Below, in pieces: positions 20,760 to 32,571 of a stretch of 41,266 nt of DNA (positions within the stretch are counted from its first letter, which is position 1; each line of letters begins with the position of its first letter). Under the pieces are notes generated by a model. It searched no databases and was not told the origin of the DNA. It was given only the letters and a program-made list of their open reading frames with translations. A program made the translations under genes and the position numbers. The stretch is from Saccoglossus kowalevskii. Its lineage: Eukaryota > Hemichordata > Enteropneusta > Harrimaniidae. The stretch is taken from contig NW_003122910.1 in the NCBI RefSeq assembly GCF_000003605.2, positions 294,794-336,059 on the forward strand, read 5' to 3'.

Positions 20760-22465
20760 CCTTGTATATGCTATGGGAAGTGCGCCCTCACATAAGGGTT
20801 ATAATTTCCCACATCATGTCGCCAGGTTTTCATGAATCAAAACGAAACACGTCATTCAAAATTGTAATTACATTGTGGTAAAATTGTAATTACATAGATA
20901 AGGTATATGATAAAACCTTTATAGTCTAGATTAGACCGAAACATTTTAATATTTAAATAAACAGGTTTCACTATGATGTCAAAATAACACAATCACTCCA
21001 GACTTATGTAAGTCTTTTTGCATTTGATTGGTTTTCAATAGTTTTTACTGATGTCATTTTAAAGTTTGTTTTTTGCATGCATGATCCATGTGAATTTTAG
21101 TTGTATGTCTGATACTAACGGGTCTGTACACAAAGCAGTATTGTCACAATTAGTCACGTTCATTTTTTTGAATGGTTTATTCTCTCATAGGCTCTAAAAT
21201 GTACAAATATGGACATACAGTAATTAGGTGAATTTTCTCATTACGCAATGGCACATTGCTTGGGCATTGATATTTGTATTCCATTCCACGCAGGTGACAT
21301 ATTTGATGTTTACTCTTCAAAACATTTATCTAGTGATAACTTAAAAATTGGCAATGGCCGCCATCTCAGATAACTGTTGCATAGCACCAGTCAAGCAAAA
21401 GCAGTCACAATACAAGTTTCACAGGACCACAAGATGTTGCTTTTCTATGCCATGTAGAGTGAAGGCCTGTAAAATAATTATACTGTGTTGTTTACCACAA
21501 TAACAAAAACAGTTGCTACTTCCTTATCAGTCAGACATTGTTGTTCCCGGAGATGGGTAGATGGAAAAGAAAAACTAATTCACGTAATCCCTGAAAAAAA
21601 ATAATCCTGTTTTTAAGAATTAATGTGTATATGTATTGCCATTGGTGAATGAAGGATGTATACACCATGGTGGGCTATACAGGCAAAAACATACCAATGA
21701 ATGTGAGAGTGCCCTCTATGGTTTGAATTAAATTTCATTTGTTTTTGTATGGCAAAGGGTTTAATGGAATATGTTTGGCAGGTGATGGTTTTGTCTGTAC
21801 GTCACAAAGCAATATATCTGTCGCACATTTGTGTGTGTTTAGGTTATTGAATAATTTGAGAGAATGTATCTGTAGAATTATGTTTATTTGTTGAATAATT
21901 TAATTATTTTTAACCTTGCACTTTTTCTTGCACTGTAATCTTGTCATATCTTGTTTTAGTGTTCACATTTTAAGACAAACTTTCTTATCAACATACCCTG
22001 AGACTCGACAATAACCTGTAACATACTTGTAGTGTATGGGAAACTGGTGCTTTCTTGAGGTATTCATCATAGAAATATTTTATAAAGACGAGAAACTTTG
22101 CATTTAATGTTTGAATTATTTATTAATAAAGAAAAAAGGACAACAATTGTCTCACTCATTATAGAAGTGTTGCACATTTGATGGAAATTGAGGCAGGGGA
22201 GGAATTATCTGGAAGTGTAGACAGGAAACAAAAAAAAACTATCAATTTCTGCCCCAAGACTTGTCTTGTGTCAGAAATATTAAGTTTTCTAGTATTTATG
22301 TTGAAACTTATCTTCAGTCACAGAGTTGCCACGGAAACTATTATTAATTGTTTATATAGAGACAGTATATACAATTGGTTCATTTCTGACACGGAGACGC
22401 GGTAAATAACAACTGTGTTACCAGAATTTTCAATGTGCAGACATCAGTGAATATCCTGTGTGTAT
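20760..22465. other. Intergenic, nothing recognised
   Basis: No exon, RNA gene or clear repeat seen on either strand. One AATAAA lies at 22125-22130. Confidence 0.5.
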
Positions 22466-23100
22466 GTGTGTCCGTCTGTTCCACTGCTATCTCAAGAACC
22501 ATACATCGTTTTTTGTTGAAACTTGGTGCATATATACTCTGGGCCAATGCGCAGATTTGATTAAGTTTTGTAGAAATCCATACATATTAATTACCTAATT
22601 TGCATGATAATTAGCTAATTTTTAGCTGTTCCATGACTGTTCCACTGATATCTAAAGAACCACTCATTGGATTTTAAATGAAACTTGGTACATAGATGCT
22701 CTGAACTAATGCTAGGATTTGATTAGTTTTTGCATATTAGTTATCTAATTTGCATAATGATTAGTCAATTTTCGGTTTTTCCACCGATATCTCAATTTCT
22801 AATCATCACATTTCAATGAAACTTGATGCATAGATTCTCTAAGACTATGCAGAGACCTGATTAGTTTTAAGGTGAATAATTGTGCATTTTAATTACCTAA
22901 TTTGCATAATTAATTAATAAATTTTTTTCAGCTTTTCCACTGATATTTCGAGTACTAATCATCACATTTCAATGAATCTACACCTATGCAGAGACCCAAT
23001 TAGTTTTCGGCCAATATTTATGCATATTAATCACCTAATTTGCATAACTAACCAATTTTCACACTGATATCTCAAGTACTAATCATCACATTTCGATAGA
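22466..23100. repeat. Degenerate tandem repeat, unit about 125-160 bp, four to five copies
   Basis: Landmarks recur in order: CCACTGATATCTCAAG (22481, 22642, 22781, 22937, about 23062), then GAAACTTGGTGCATA, then a GATTAG(T)TTT word, then ACCTAATTTGCATAA. Copies differ by substitutions and small gaps. It looks like a short old satellite-type array. No coding function is apparent. Confidence 0.85.
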
Positions 23101-23276
23101 TGGTCTGTTAAATTGCGCATTAGTTTTTTCGAAGCTTTCTTTGATTGCTTGTTGTAATATATATATTTGACAGATGGATGTAATATGGAGTTAGGGCCCA
23201 ATTACTTGCATCTTATTTGTGTAATCCATCAAATGTGTATCAAAAATAAATTGTATAGTGTGTTCACTATACAGCG

Positions 23277-23660
23277 GTGGCAACTCAGATGTCCATTGAC
23301 CCTCCTAAAATCTATTTTTTAACACTAATGATTGTGAGAGAAAAAGTTGCTCAAACTAAGAGAACAGCTACAAGATTCAGTTTCCCGGTTAGTTACATTG
23401 ATAACAACATCAGTGTGAATGAGCTTTCCAAAAGCCCTGTGATTCTACAGCTCAAGTCAGTCTCCAAACCCAGTGGTACACCTCACTGCTGGGGATACAG
23501 CATGAATCTGGCAAAGTCTAATAACTCCTGATTAGGGGCAGATTTTACTGACATATGCAATGTCAATGACCAGCAAGTATCCCTGGCCTGGAACACTTGT
23601 GTCCTTATGAACTTGTTTGTCTCAGCCATAAACTTCAAACTGAATTGTGTAATTTTATTT
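23277..23660 (+). pseudogene. Possible decayed GAIN/GPS-domain fragment
   Basis: Frame from 23277 reads ...NISVNELSKSPVILQLKSVS, then KPSGTPHCWGYSMNLAKSNN, S and TGA at 23529. The LSKSPVILQLK...PHCxxYSxN pattern resembles the last strands of a GAIN domain before the GPS site. Past the TGA (one base from TGG, the expected Trp) the same frame gives LGADFTDICNVNDQQVS and later VLMNLF, reminiscent of the end of a GPS motif. Conserved cysteines are missing and I see no splice donor. It may be a relic of an adhesion receptor or polycystin gene, or chance similarity. Confidence 0.3.
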
Positions 23661-23699
23661 GGACAATTGCGCATATTCGTTGGATGCAATGGTAATGTC

Positions 23700-26600
23700 G
23701 TGGGTGAATCTAGAAGGATTCAAATTTGATGATTAGGTACAACTTCTATTTTTATCCCCTCCCCTCAAATCATGAAATAGACATTCGTCTGTTATGTGGA
23801 AGAAACACAACGCTTCGCGACCATTGGCAATTTGGTAAACACACGATTATCCAAATATTCCTTTAGATCAGAGGTTAAATCACAGGCATTTTAGTCAGTC
23901 ATGTTGATCGATCATGTTCTAGCCATGGCAGACAAAAAGCATCTTCCTTGACATAATTTATCAGACTTAACTCATGAAGCATTTAATCCGATCTAAGTGT
24001 TTTAGTTCACAGTGGAGTTAAGTCCCACAAGACTATTCTTTATTAGACGAATTTATCAATGCTAAATAGAATAACAAATTGTCTTAAAGACATATGTGAG
24101 ATAATATATAATATATATATATGATTTCGTTTTAGCTCTGTTTCTTCCTAATCAAGGGGTTAGATGATAAGACCAACTTAAATATCTTATTGTCTCATTA
24201 CTTGTTCAATTATAATGTTATTCTAAAAACGGCTGTGCCTCCCTTTTTTACTTTATGAATTTAGACTGACCATGTATTCGTTTGAAACCCTGGCAATCAC
24301 CCACCTTAACACTGCACCTTAATTCTGGGTTTGTGTACTCTGCCTGCTTCTTTATTGAATATTGGTAAGTGTGGGCATGGTAAATGCACAAATCGAAGAT
24401 GGCACTAGGGTTTCTCAGGTTGTTGGTTTTTCTGGCATCTTTCGTTTCCTATTTCAGAACTGGGTCAAATTTGAGTGGTTATTCGAGTTGCCTTTTATTC
24501 AATACTCTATATCAAATGGTGCTAAGGTAAGCGTCACTTCGCTATTGCAAATTACAAATCATGACTGGTTAGAATTGTTCATTGTTCAGGAGTAGCTGAA
24601 TAAGTTAATGATGACTTTGTTTTAACCGAAAATGAATCATGTTGTCCGCTCATCATATTGTTGGCTATGTTCTCATAAAATAAGAACTCAATCATAGCCT
24701 GAATTGGATATGCTTCATGGACACCTGCGTTAGCAGAATGACAACAGTTTAGTATTTCTTCTCAGATTCACCTATACAGATTTTCATCACAGATGCTTGT
24801 TGAAATCAAACTCTCTATTTGGAATGTCATCAGAGACGATACATGAGATACACGAGTTGTTACCTCACTAAGGAATCACCCAAGAATATCAGAGCTTGTT
24901 TCTCTTTATCAAAGTAACAGGTGACTTTAGACCAGTTTTAACCTGACCCTGCAATCACAATTCAAAGTTCTCTCATTCTGCCTGTCCATGATGCCATTGA
25001 TCTCTACAACGGTGTGCTGAGGTGTCTGCAAACTCCACTGAGCACCACTCTGTATCATTACATCAATAATATTCTCTTTCACCAATCACAAATGAAAGTT
25101 TGGTTTAAGGTTTGAATCGTTCATTCATTTTTTCACAGAATCAACCCAACAAATCTGGCAATGAACATAACTTCATTTTCCACTCACTACACAATTGTAC
25201 AGTGTTCTCAACTACTGCTATTGTTGGGCAATTCCAACTCGTGACTGCAGTGGGCGTTCTAGTCTAGTACCACGTGCCAACTTACATCGCGGACCCATTC
25301 AGCAACTATTGTCTATACAACTATCAGTGTCTAGGCGCAATACTGGCTATGATGCCTACCAATATAGGTGTAATGAATAGTGTCTGCGATGTCCACCAGT
25401 GTATATGCTGGATAGTGATTTCGTTGCCTACCATATTTTCTCTCAATGTGTTTACTGTATATTGGTCGCTATGGCTGCCAGTGAGAGAGGTGCATATTAT
25501 GGTCACTATGCCAAGTATATGTGTGCATGATACCTACCGGTGTATGTCTCGAGTAGTACCTGTGTTGTTGTGTTGGCCTGACTAGTGTACGTGTTGAGTA
25601 GTGATCGTGATGCCTGCCTGTGATTATGCTGTATACAAGCCAATATGTGTTCAGAATATCAGCCAGGATGTTTGTCATTTGCATTTGCTGTATAAAAGAC
25701 ACAAATTGAATTCCGTTCAAGGGAGAATTCTCACATCAAAAATGTACTTTATTGATTCTTTTTTATACATTCCATTTTCTTATCAGCCGACATTCCATCG
25801 ATTTAGATAGATCGTTTCATACACTTTTGTTCTGCCGCAGTAAGAGAAGTGAATAAAAGAGGCTTTATCGCAAAGGTTTCCTTCCACTAATGATTTGACT
25901 GTATTTGCATTATAGCAATGAACTGCGACTTCTTATAAAATCTGTTATTATATATTCAGTAGAACACGGCAGCAGATTATAGATTGCATTATATATTAGT
26001 CTTCTACGAACAGCAAATTCCCGCAGCATACTGGACCATTTGCCGACAGGAAAGAGTTCTTGGCTACAAACATGACTAACAGAATATTAACTGTTACAGT
26101 TTGACATCTCCAGTTGGTGACTCGGTGGTAGAATTTAGTGTTCTTTGTGTGGACTTATTTATGTTGATATAACTGACAATGCCTTTTGTTCTCGAATGAT
26201 TGGCCATCGGCGTGTGTAATTAATAGGGATAAATGATAAATTGAATCTTTCTATTCATTACATAATTAGACTTGAGGTTTCCATAGGTGCGTGTTGCATA
26301 TGAACGACATCGATGAGGTATCAACAGATTTTATGACAGAAACGGAAATGTCAAATGACAAGCTATACTACTATGTCATTAATCTGTCAAATCTGACTTA
26401 AGCAAATATAAATTAATAAGGTAACATAACGTCCGCAATATTATTTAAGCCACACTGTTCTTCGATTTTGCAAGTTGTCAGATCTGTAATTAATAAGTTT
26501 TACACAAGTATATATTGAAATTAGAGGCAACCGGATTTTGTTACGCTATAGCATCGCACATTTTAATTCAAAGACATTTTCGAGAAGTGGTCGGCCAGTA

Positions 26601-29600
26601 AAGGCTGTTTCGAGGCATATGAGAAGGGCATTTCATACCTGTTCTCAACTAAATTATGAAAATGTCTTGAGTTATTAAAAGAACAACCCCTGGAGAATAT
26701 TAAGTTCTTTTGGTCTGTCATGCATGTTTTCAAGATATTTAGATTTGTTGGTTGTACATGATCCAACTTCCATTGTGTTGTTTTCATAAATAGTACAGTA
26801 ACATTGAATAATACATTGACATAACTGGAGATTATTGAAATGCCAGGAAAAAACAAGTACTCAAAAGCTGACAGAGTTTGTAATTGAAAGAAGCAGTGAC
26901 TGACATATCTGGGGATTAAATTGTTGAAGGTTGAAAATCAGGGATTAACGTACGCAACGATTGATAGGTTGAAGCCAAGTCTTTGAAAGGCTAGTGATTG
27001 ACATGATAAGGGGTTCAAGTACTCAATGATTGACTGATTTAAGTTTTTCCAGGTATGGGAATTTGCTGACCCACGTCAAGACATTGATCCGGGGTTTGCC
27101 AAGTCCAACGATTGATTGGTCCATAGCTTAGACCCAAAAATTGACAAGTTCATAATTTGTCACACCAGAGATTGACAAGCACAGCGATTGTCACATAAAA
27201 CATAAACTTGATAGAGTCTGCCATGAACAGAATTGACAAGTATAGAGGGTAGTGTGGCAGGATTTAAAACGCACATGGGTTGATTTGAACTAATACCGCC
27301 ATGTTCCGAGGTCATCTTTTCTATGCTATGCACCAGCTGGCATACCAGTCGGATTTGGGGAATAAAACAAGCCGGGATATTTGGTTACACCGCAGATGAA
27401 ACATGATTGTGATTTGTCGTAGAAATATTACATAACTCGATACAGTTCCATATTGAATTCGGAGTCGACACTACATCGATACCGTGGCTGTGTCGCCTGT
27501 CTCCTGTACACACGCAATACAACAGACTCCTCAATATGGCGATGTAGGTCGTTCACCATTTTAATAATAACTGAAGCCGGTATTTGTAATATTTATCTTA
27601 GGAAAGCCTCTGGCATTGCTGGTTACTGATCACAAAAGATTAAATAAAGTTGCTGCCATAGTGCATGAACTGAGTATAGAAGAGCATACATTCAAAGTGC
27701 CACGGAGTTACACGAGATATTAAAACTACTCAGGATGCTGTCCAATGTAACTTAACATGGTATTGCGTTTAATCCGGGTATTTAATCGAGTCTTTTTAAT
27801 CCTGAGAAGGGGGTAGCATTGATGGCACACACGTATTCATACAAACTTTTCATGTAGTTTATAAAATGTAATGAATTTTATGCTTGCTCAGTCATATAGA
27901 GGTAACGAACATATTTTTGGTCGCTTCAAATTATTATAAATTCGACTCTTTATACCCGCTGTTTAGAAATAAGTGTGACCTCTGTTAAGCTCTGTTGACT
28001 TTTGTTCACGAGAACCTATTCAAGACGGAGACAGTCAGTCGCCTGGCACGCAGACAAATGTTATACGTAAGTTTAATACTACCACGCAACAAATAAAATA
28101 TAATTTACGATGGATTGCGCGTACTTCGAAGCAGTATTCGTCACATTGTCGCCATTATTTTAATGTCAGATTAGTCACGCGTTCGATGTACATGTACTCA
28201 TTCGAAAGGAACAATTTGGAAATTCCAGTTTATGTAATATCTTTTATTATTCCGTTCGACAGTAATTATTTGTTTTCATCACTCTAATCAACGCTAACTG
28301 ATGTTCCCCAATATTATTCTCTCGTCTGCAAATATTAAATAAATAAACAATGGTATTGTCTAAAGAGTTTTTCTCTTATAATATCTATTGACAAAATAGT
28401 TTAGCACCTATGGCCATTGTCAGCTCAGTGTTTTTTGTTCTATGAAATTTTCGTCACTTCCGTTCAATACTGGCGGGAATCCAATGTCGTCTGCACGGGC
28501 GTCATTTTAAACAGAAACACGGCAATTAGATCAGAAGCAGGACATACGCTCCCTTCTGCATAATTACGTTCTCCAAAGGATTTATGTAAGATGTTTCAAT
28601 TCGACGACTGCTATGTCAACAGAACGGACGTTTGCATGTGCTTATATTGCTTCACGTTTTCCATCGCTCATAAATTCGTCTCGATTTATGGCGAACAGTG
28701 TCACACAGTTCTTAAAATTAACTTCAATCGTGACATTTTTCACAGTTTTATTCCCATTCTCCGCCTTTCCTCTTCTCGTTTCCTTTCTTCATCAGCTTGT
28801 TGCTGTAAAATAAACGCAAACGAGAGAACATATCGTGATTCTCGGAATAATGTGTCATTGCGGTACTTTGATCACCTACTCCTGAAATAGGATAACACGT
28901 TTCCCCTGTGGGCCATTTAGAAGAAACGTGCGCACAATCGAAGCGTGTAAAGTAATTCATAAAATTATATAACGTAACTAAAGCATATTGTATAGACATT
29001 TGCCACACCAAGAATAATGAGTGTTGAGTACTAAATATGACAATCACCGGCTAGAGGAGTTGTGTTCTACGGCGCGTACAACGCCAAGTGGCGCCATCTA
29101 GTCAAGCTACGTTTGAAAATAACATGCATCGCAACTTGTTCGAGAACCACGATAAAAACATCAACTCTCTGTCTATCACACCGATAAATATATTAGTTTT
29201 TCATCTTGCATGGCTACGAGACTGATCACACGGCCGTGCAAAAAGTTATTTGTTAAATTCGTCGCAATTCCGTGAAAATTCACCAAAACCCGTTTAATTC
29301 TTTCTTTGTTTGTTTGTTTGAAACCTTTTATAATTGACGAAGACGGAATAATAATTTCAATTCTGCGGCGTCTACTCACCAATTACGAGGAATTGCAAGG
29401 AAATTATAGTTGTCAAAAGAAATAGAAAAACGATTGTTCATTGTGTCTGAATTAGAGGTTATTTCGTGCCATATATTTTTAACAATTTGTGTCGGAAAAA
29501 AAATTATGCCTCTAAATGGCATGCGTTGATGATCGGAAGGAAGGCAATTTGTGCTTTTATCCGCTCAAGATTTTCTTTTATAAAAGCTCTGAAATCTCCT

Positions 29601-30109
29601 CAATTAAATTTCCATTAAGAAAGACGGGGTACATATTCTGTGAAATGGGGCAAACTCAAGACACATACGGAGGTTAATTTACCTCGGCTGCGATGCCTAG
29701 TTTGTCCATTGAATCGCTTAATTCAATTACATACACGGATTATATAGAATTAGGAAGCTTTTCATCCAATCTGAAGTACAGGTGACGAAAATAAAAAAAA
29801 AAATGAAAGCAAGGTTTTTCGAGAGCTCTTTCTGCCACTAAATTAAAATACACGAAGAGTCTGTAGTGCTCTTATTTAAAATATACATGGAATGTTAAGG
29901 TAAACTCGAATGCTTGATAATTCGAGTGTTTATACTAACGTGCTTTTTTTCTTCGAGAACTAAAGACAGTTACGTGCAGAACGAGAACGAGTTGAGATTC
30001 GAAATATCGTCATGGCCACGCACGGTTTTGAAAGCAAGGGATAATTGCAGCGTTGGATGCCACGTATCTTGTGTGTGTGTGTTATACCGGCGGAAAAAAA
30101 TAAATGATT
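23700..30109. other. Intergenic, no gene recognised
   Basis: Open frames here are short and lack recognisable domains or splice context. A short AT dinucleotide run lies near 24105-24122. Around 25320-25640 the bases show loosely repeated words (GTGTATATGCTGGATAGTGAT-like), perhaps an old minisatellite. From 26880 to 27250 a GATTGACAAG-like word recurs irregularly. Confidence 0.4.
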
Positions 30110-30469
30110 TTAATCTTTCAACTGAATTATATGTTGCGATGGACCATATTTGCATATAATGCCCACCTCTCTTATCTGAGCCTGTCTCTGCTGAAGCAAC
30201 TGCTCTCGCGTGACGTAACGCTCTCTCCTTCCTTTCAGTGTTTTCTTCTTTAGCATCCTGGCTACCAGGCAACTCATAAATGACGAGACGATGCTGTTCA
30301 CGCACTCCAAACCTGCCGTTGTCAATGCCAGTATAATGAGTATATCTTGTTTCTCCTTTGCATAAGTTTGACCATCCGATGTGTGATTCACTAGTCCTAT
30401 CCGAAGAAGCTGAATACTAACAATTGCTGTGATGAGACTCACGAATGAAAATGCAGTGAAACACATAAT
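30110..30469 (-). CDS. Exon of a putative multi-pass membrane protein (TMEM196-like)
   Basis: Read on the minus strand, a long T-tract and TTTTCAG precede the exon, which starts ATT ATG TGT. It encodes a membrane helix (FSFVSLITAIVSIQLLRIGL), a polar loop, a second helix (ILIILALTTAGLECVNSIVS, then SFMSCLVA) and a basic tail (KKKTLKGRRER, then REQLLQQRQAQIRE). The layout and the QLLR, ALTTAG...SSFMSCLVA and REQLLQQ segments resemble the third and fourth membrane segments and tail of TMEM196. The wider MS4A-type four-helix proteins are an alternative. The exon may end at a possible donor (GTGGGC after 30167, phase 0), or the frame may run on to its stop at 30110. Upstream exons should lie at higher coordinates but were not found. 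Confidence 0.5.
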   Translation of the reverse strand: MMCFTAFSFVSLITAIVSIQLLRIGLVNHTSDGQTYAKEKQDILIILALTTAGLECVNSIVSSFMSCLVARMLKKKTLKGRRERYVTREQLLQQRQAQIREVGIICKYGPSQHIIQLKD

Positions 30470-31615
30470 CTGAAAATTAAAAAAAAATATATTTTAATAT
30501 TCTGCAGTTAAACGCGCACCTGTTTTATTTTAATTATAAATATACACGAGCTATGTCATCCGATTGAATTTTAAATGACGATGCTGTAATATAAAATGTT
30601 TCCGCCGATATCGATAATGTCAAATGTAATGATCGAAACTATGAATAATTAATTAGTAATACATCGCTTGATATAGACATGCTCTCTCGCTTACGCATTA
30701 TAAAGGTATGTCCTGATGATAAAAACGATGGCAAACCGTAGACGTGAATGGATGCCAAGATCTCGCTGGGAACGAGAGAGCCACGGGACATGTTTTCCTT
30801 TTCAAATGCCGTGTTTCATTTGTTTTACAAGTCTCATTGCTCTCTCGCACCCAACGAGATTCAGGCGGCCATATATGTCTAAGCCGGTTTATTAACCATC
30901 GAACACAAAATATAATTAATAAGCGTTTTCTATTTTGGGTTTGGTGTTTCCAATAATTATTGACATAAACGAGTATATAAACTACTATTAATATAATTAC
31001 AAACTTGATCTGGGTTTATGGCGCGTGTAGTTTTGCGTTTTAAAGAAGATGTTTTTCACAATGTTTCATGTAAGGGTTATATACTTACGTCACGGATCTA
31101 CAGTCGATATAAATAAAATACACAATATTATTTCAATACGTTTGCTTTGATCAATAAAGCATACAACAGTTACACCTTAGACGTGACATCATAAAACACT
31201 ATTGCCAGGTTGTTTTTGTTTCAAGGCTTTTTTTAATGGTGTGATTCAACTGGCGTATATTATTAGCTCAAAATGCTCATATGCTCATAACGCCGCATTT
31301 CTGGATTTAATTGTCTTTTCACAAGATCTGGCGATTCATGGCTACGAGTATGGATTAGCTGTTGTGCTATGCTACGCGTAAAAACACGAGCTACCATTAT
31401 CGGATTTAATAACGATTTTGCTTTCTACCATAATTCACAATACCGTGCTCTTTTAAATATATACTGCCTGATTACGGGGAGCTCTGTAATAAAATACGAA
31501 ATCTGTAAGTCTTGAACCTTTATATTTTAGATATTCCCGCAATGCAGAAAAATCAATTGAGAAATGAATTCCTCGCTTCGCTTCTGTGCATCTGCGATTG
31601 TAGAAAACAAGGATT
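30470..31615. other. Non-coding, probable intron of the minus-strand gene
   Basis: No exon or repeat recognised. The polypyrimidine tract of the minus-strand acceptor occupies 30472-30490. Confidence 0.4.
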
Positions 31616-31761
31616 TGACCGTGCTCGTCGGGTCATAGCACAGGAAATTGACGGTTATCGTTGGATCATAGCGCAGTGTAATGACCGTGTTCGTCTGGTC
31701 ATAACACGGTATGATGACCGTAGTCGCTGGGCTACAGCGCAATATAATGACCGCAATTGCC
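31616..31761. repeat. 33-bp minisatellite, four copies plus a partial
   Basis: Units start TGACCGT (or TGACGGT) at 31616, 31649, 31682 and 31715, with a partial copy at 31748. Each carries a CGT/CGC-GG core and a TCATAGCRCA-like word. Because 33 is divisible by three, both strands stay open and appear as 11-residue repeats (for example NDRVRLVITRY). I regard it as a minisatellite, not a protein. Confidence 0.9.
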
Positions 31762-32528
31762 AAAGTATGTCGCATATTTTTAAAGAATATATACTAGTAA
31801 CACATTCAGATAAATGTAATGTTAGATATATATAAAGTGCTGATTTTCCCACGCAACAAGCGATTCTTCAAACAATTTGCCGAATTACTCCAGAGAAATA
31901 AACACGACACTGGTGAAAATCAACAACAGTACCAAGGAGAATAAATTAAATTAATTTCTTCAAAGCCGCTGAGATAAAAGAAGCACACTTCAAAACTGGC
32001 ATTGTATCTACAACTAATTAGTTAATTACATTTAACGAACATAATCTACTTTGTCAATGGCATCAATATCAGCAATAACATGCTTCTCATAGAGGAGCCA
32101 AAGTGTCAATTGTTGAGACGGAACCCTCAATCGGTTTTTATTAGCTTCTTGGCTGGGTATCTTTACATCCAATGACACAACAATAAGACACGTCACTGAG
32201 CTTCAGTTTATTTAATAATAATGTAACTCAAGTTAATTATTATATTTATTCAGTCTATATACATACATTGATCCATGTTAATAATCCGATTATATGCGGA
32301 GTTGCGTATTTTCCCCGTTACAGTGTTGCCATGGTAACACTTACGTAGTCACATTTTATTCTGTGAATTCAATGGTTAAACTATTCATCATATAAAGAAT
32401 CAACGTTTACCTTACCAGAATAAAAAGAAAACAAAATATAACATTAGAGTTTGGTATTAAAGTAAGCAGCAGGCTCCACTTAATAATGGAGTAGATCCAT
32501 TATATTAGAACCAATGCTCAAGTAATGT

Positions 32529-32571
32529 ACTCACTCACTCACTCACTCACTCACTCACTCACTCACTCACT
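32529..32571. repeat. ACTC tetranucleotide microsatellite
   Basis: About ten perfect ACTC units in a row, bounded by GTAATGT and TTTTTAGG. Confidence 0.97.

Noticed and set aside
25274-25585. 103-codon frame
   Set aside because: Cysteine/methionine-rich and built on loosely repeated words. No domain, splice sites or start context.
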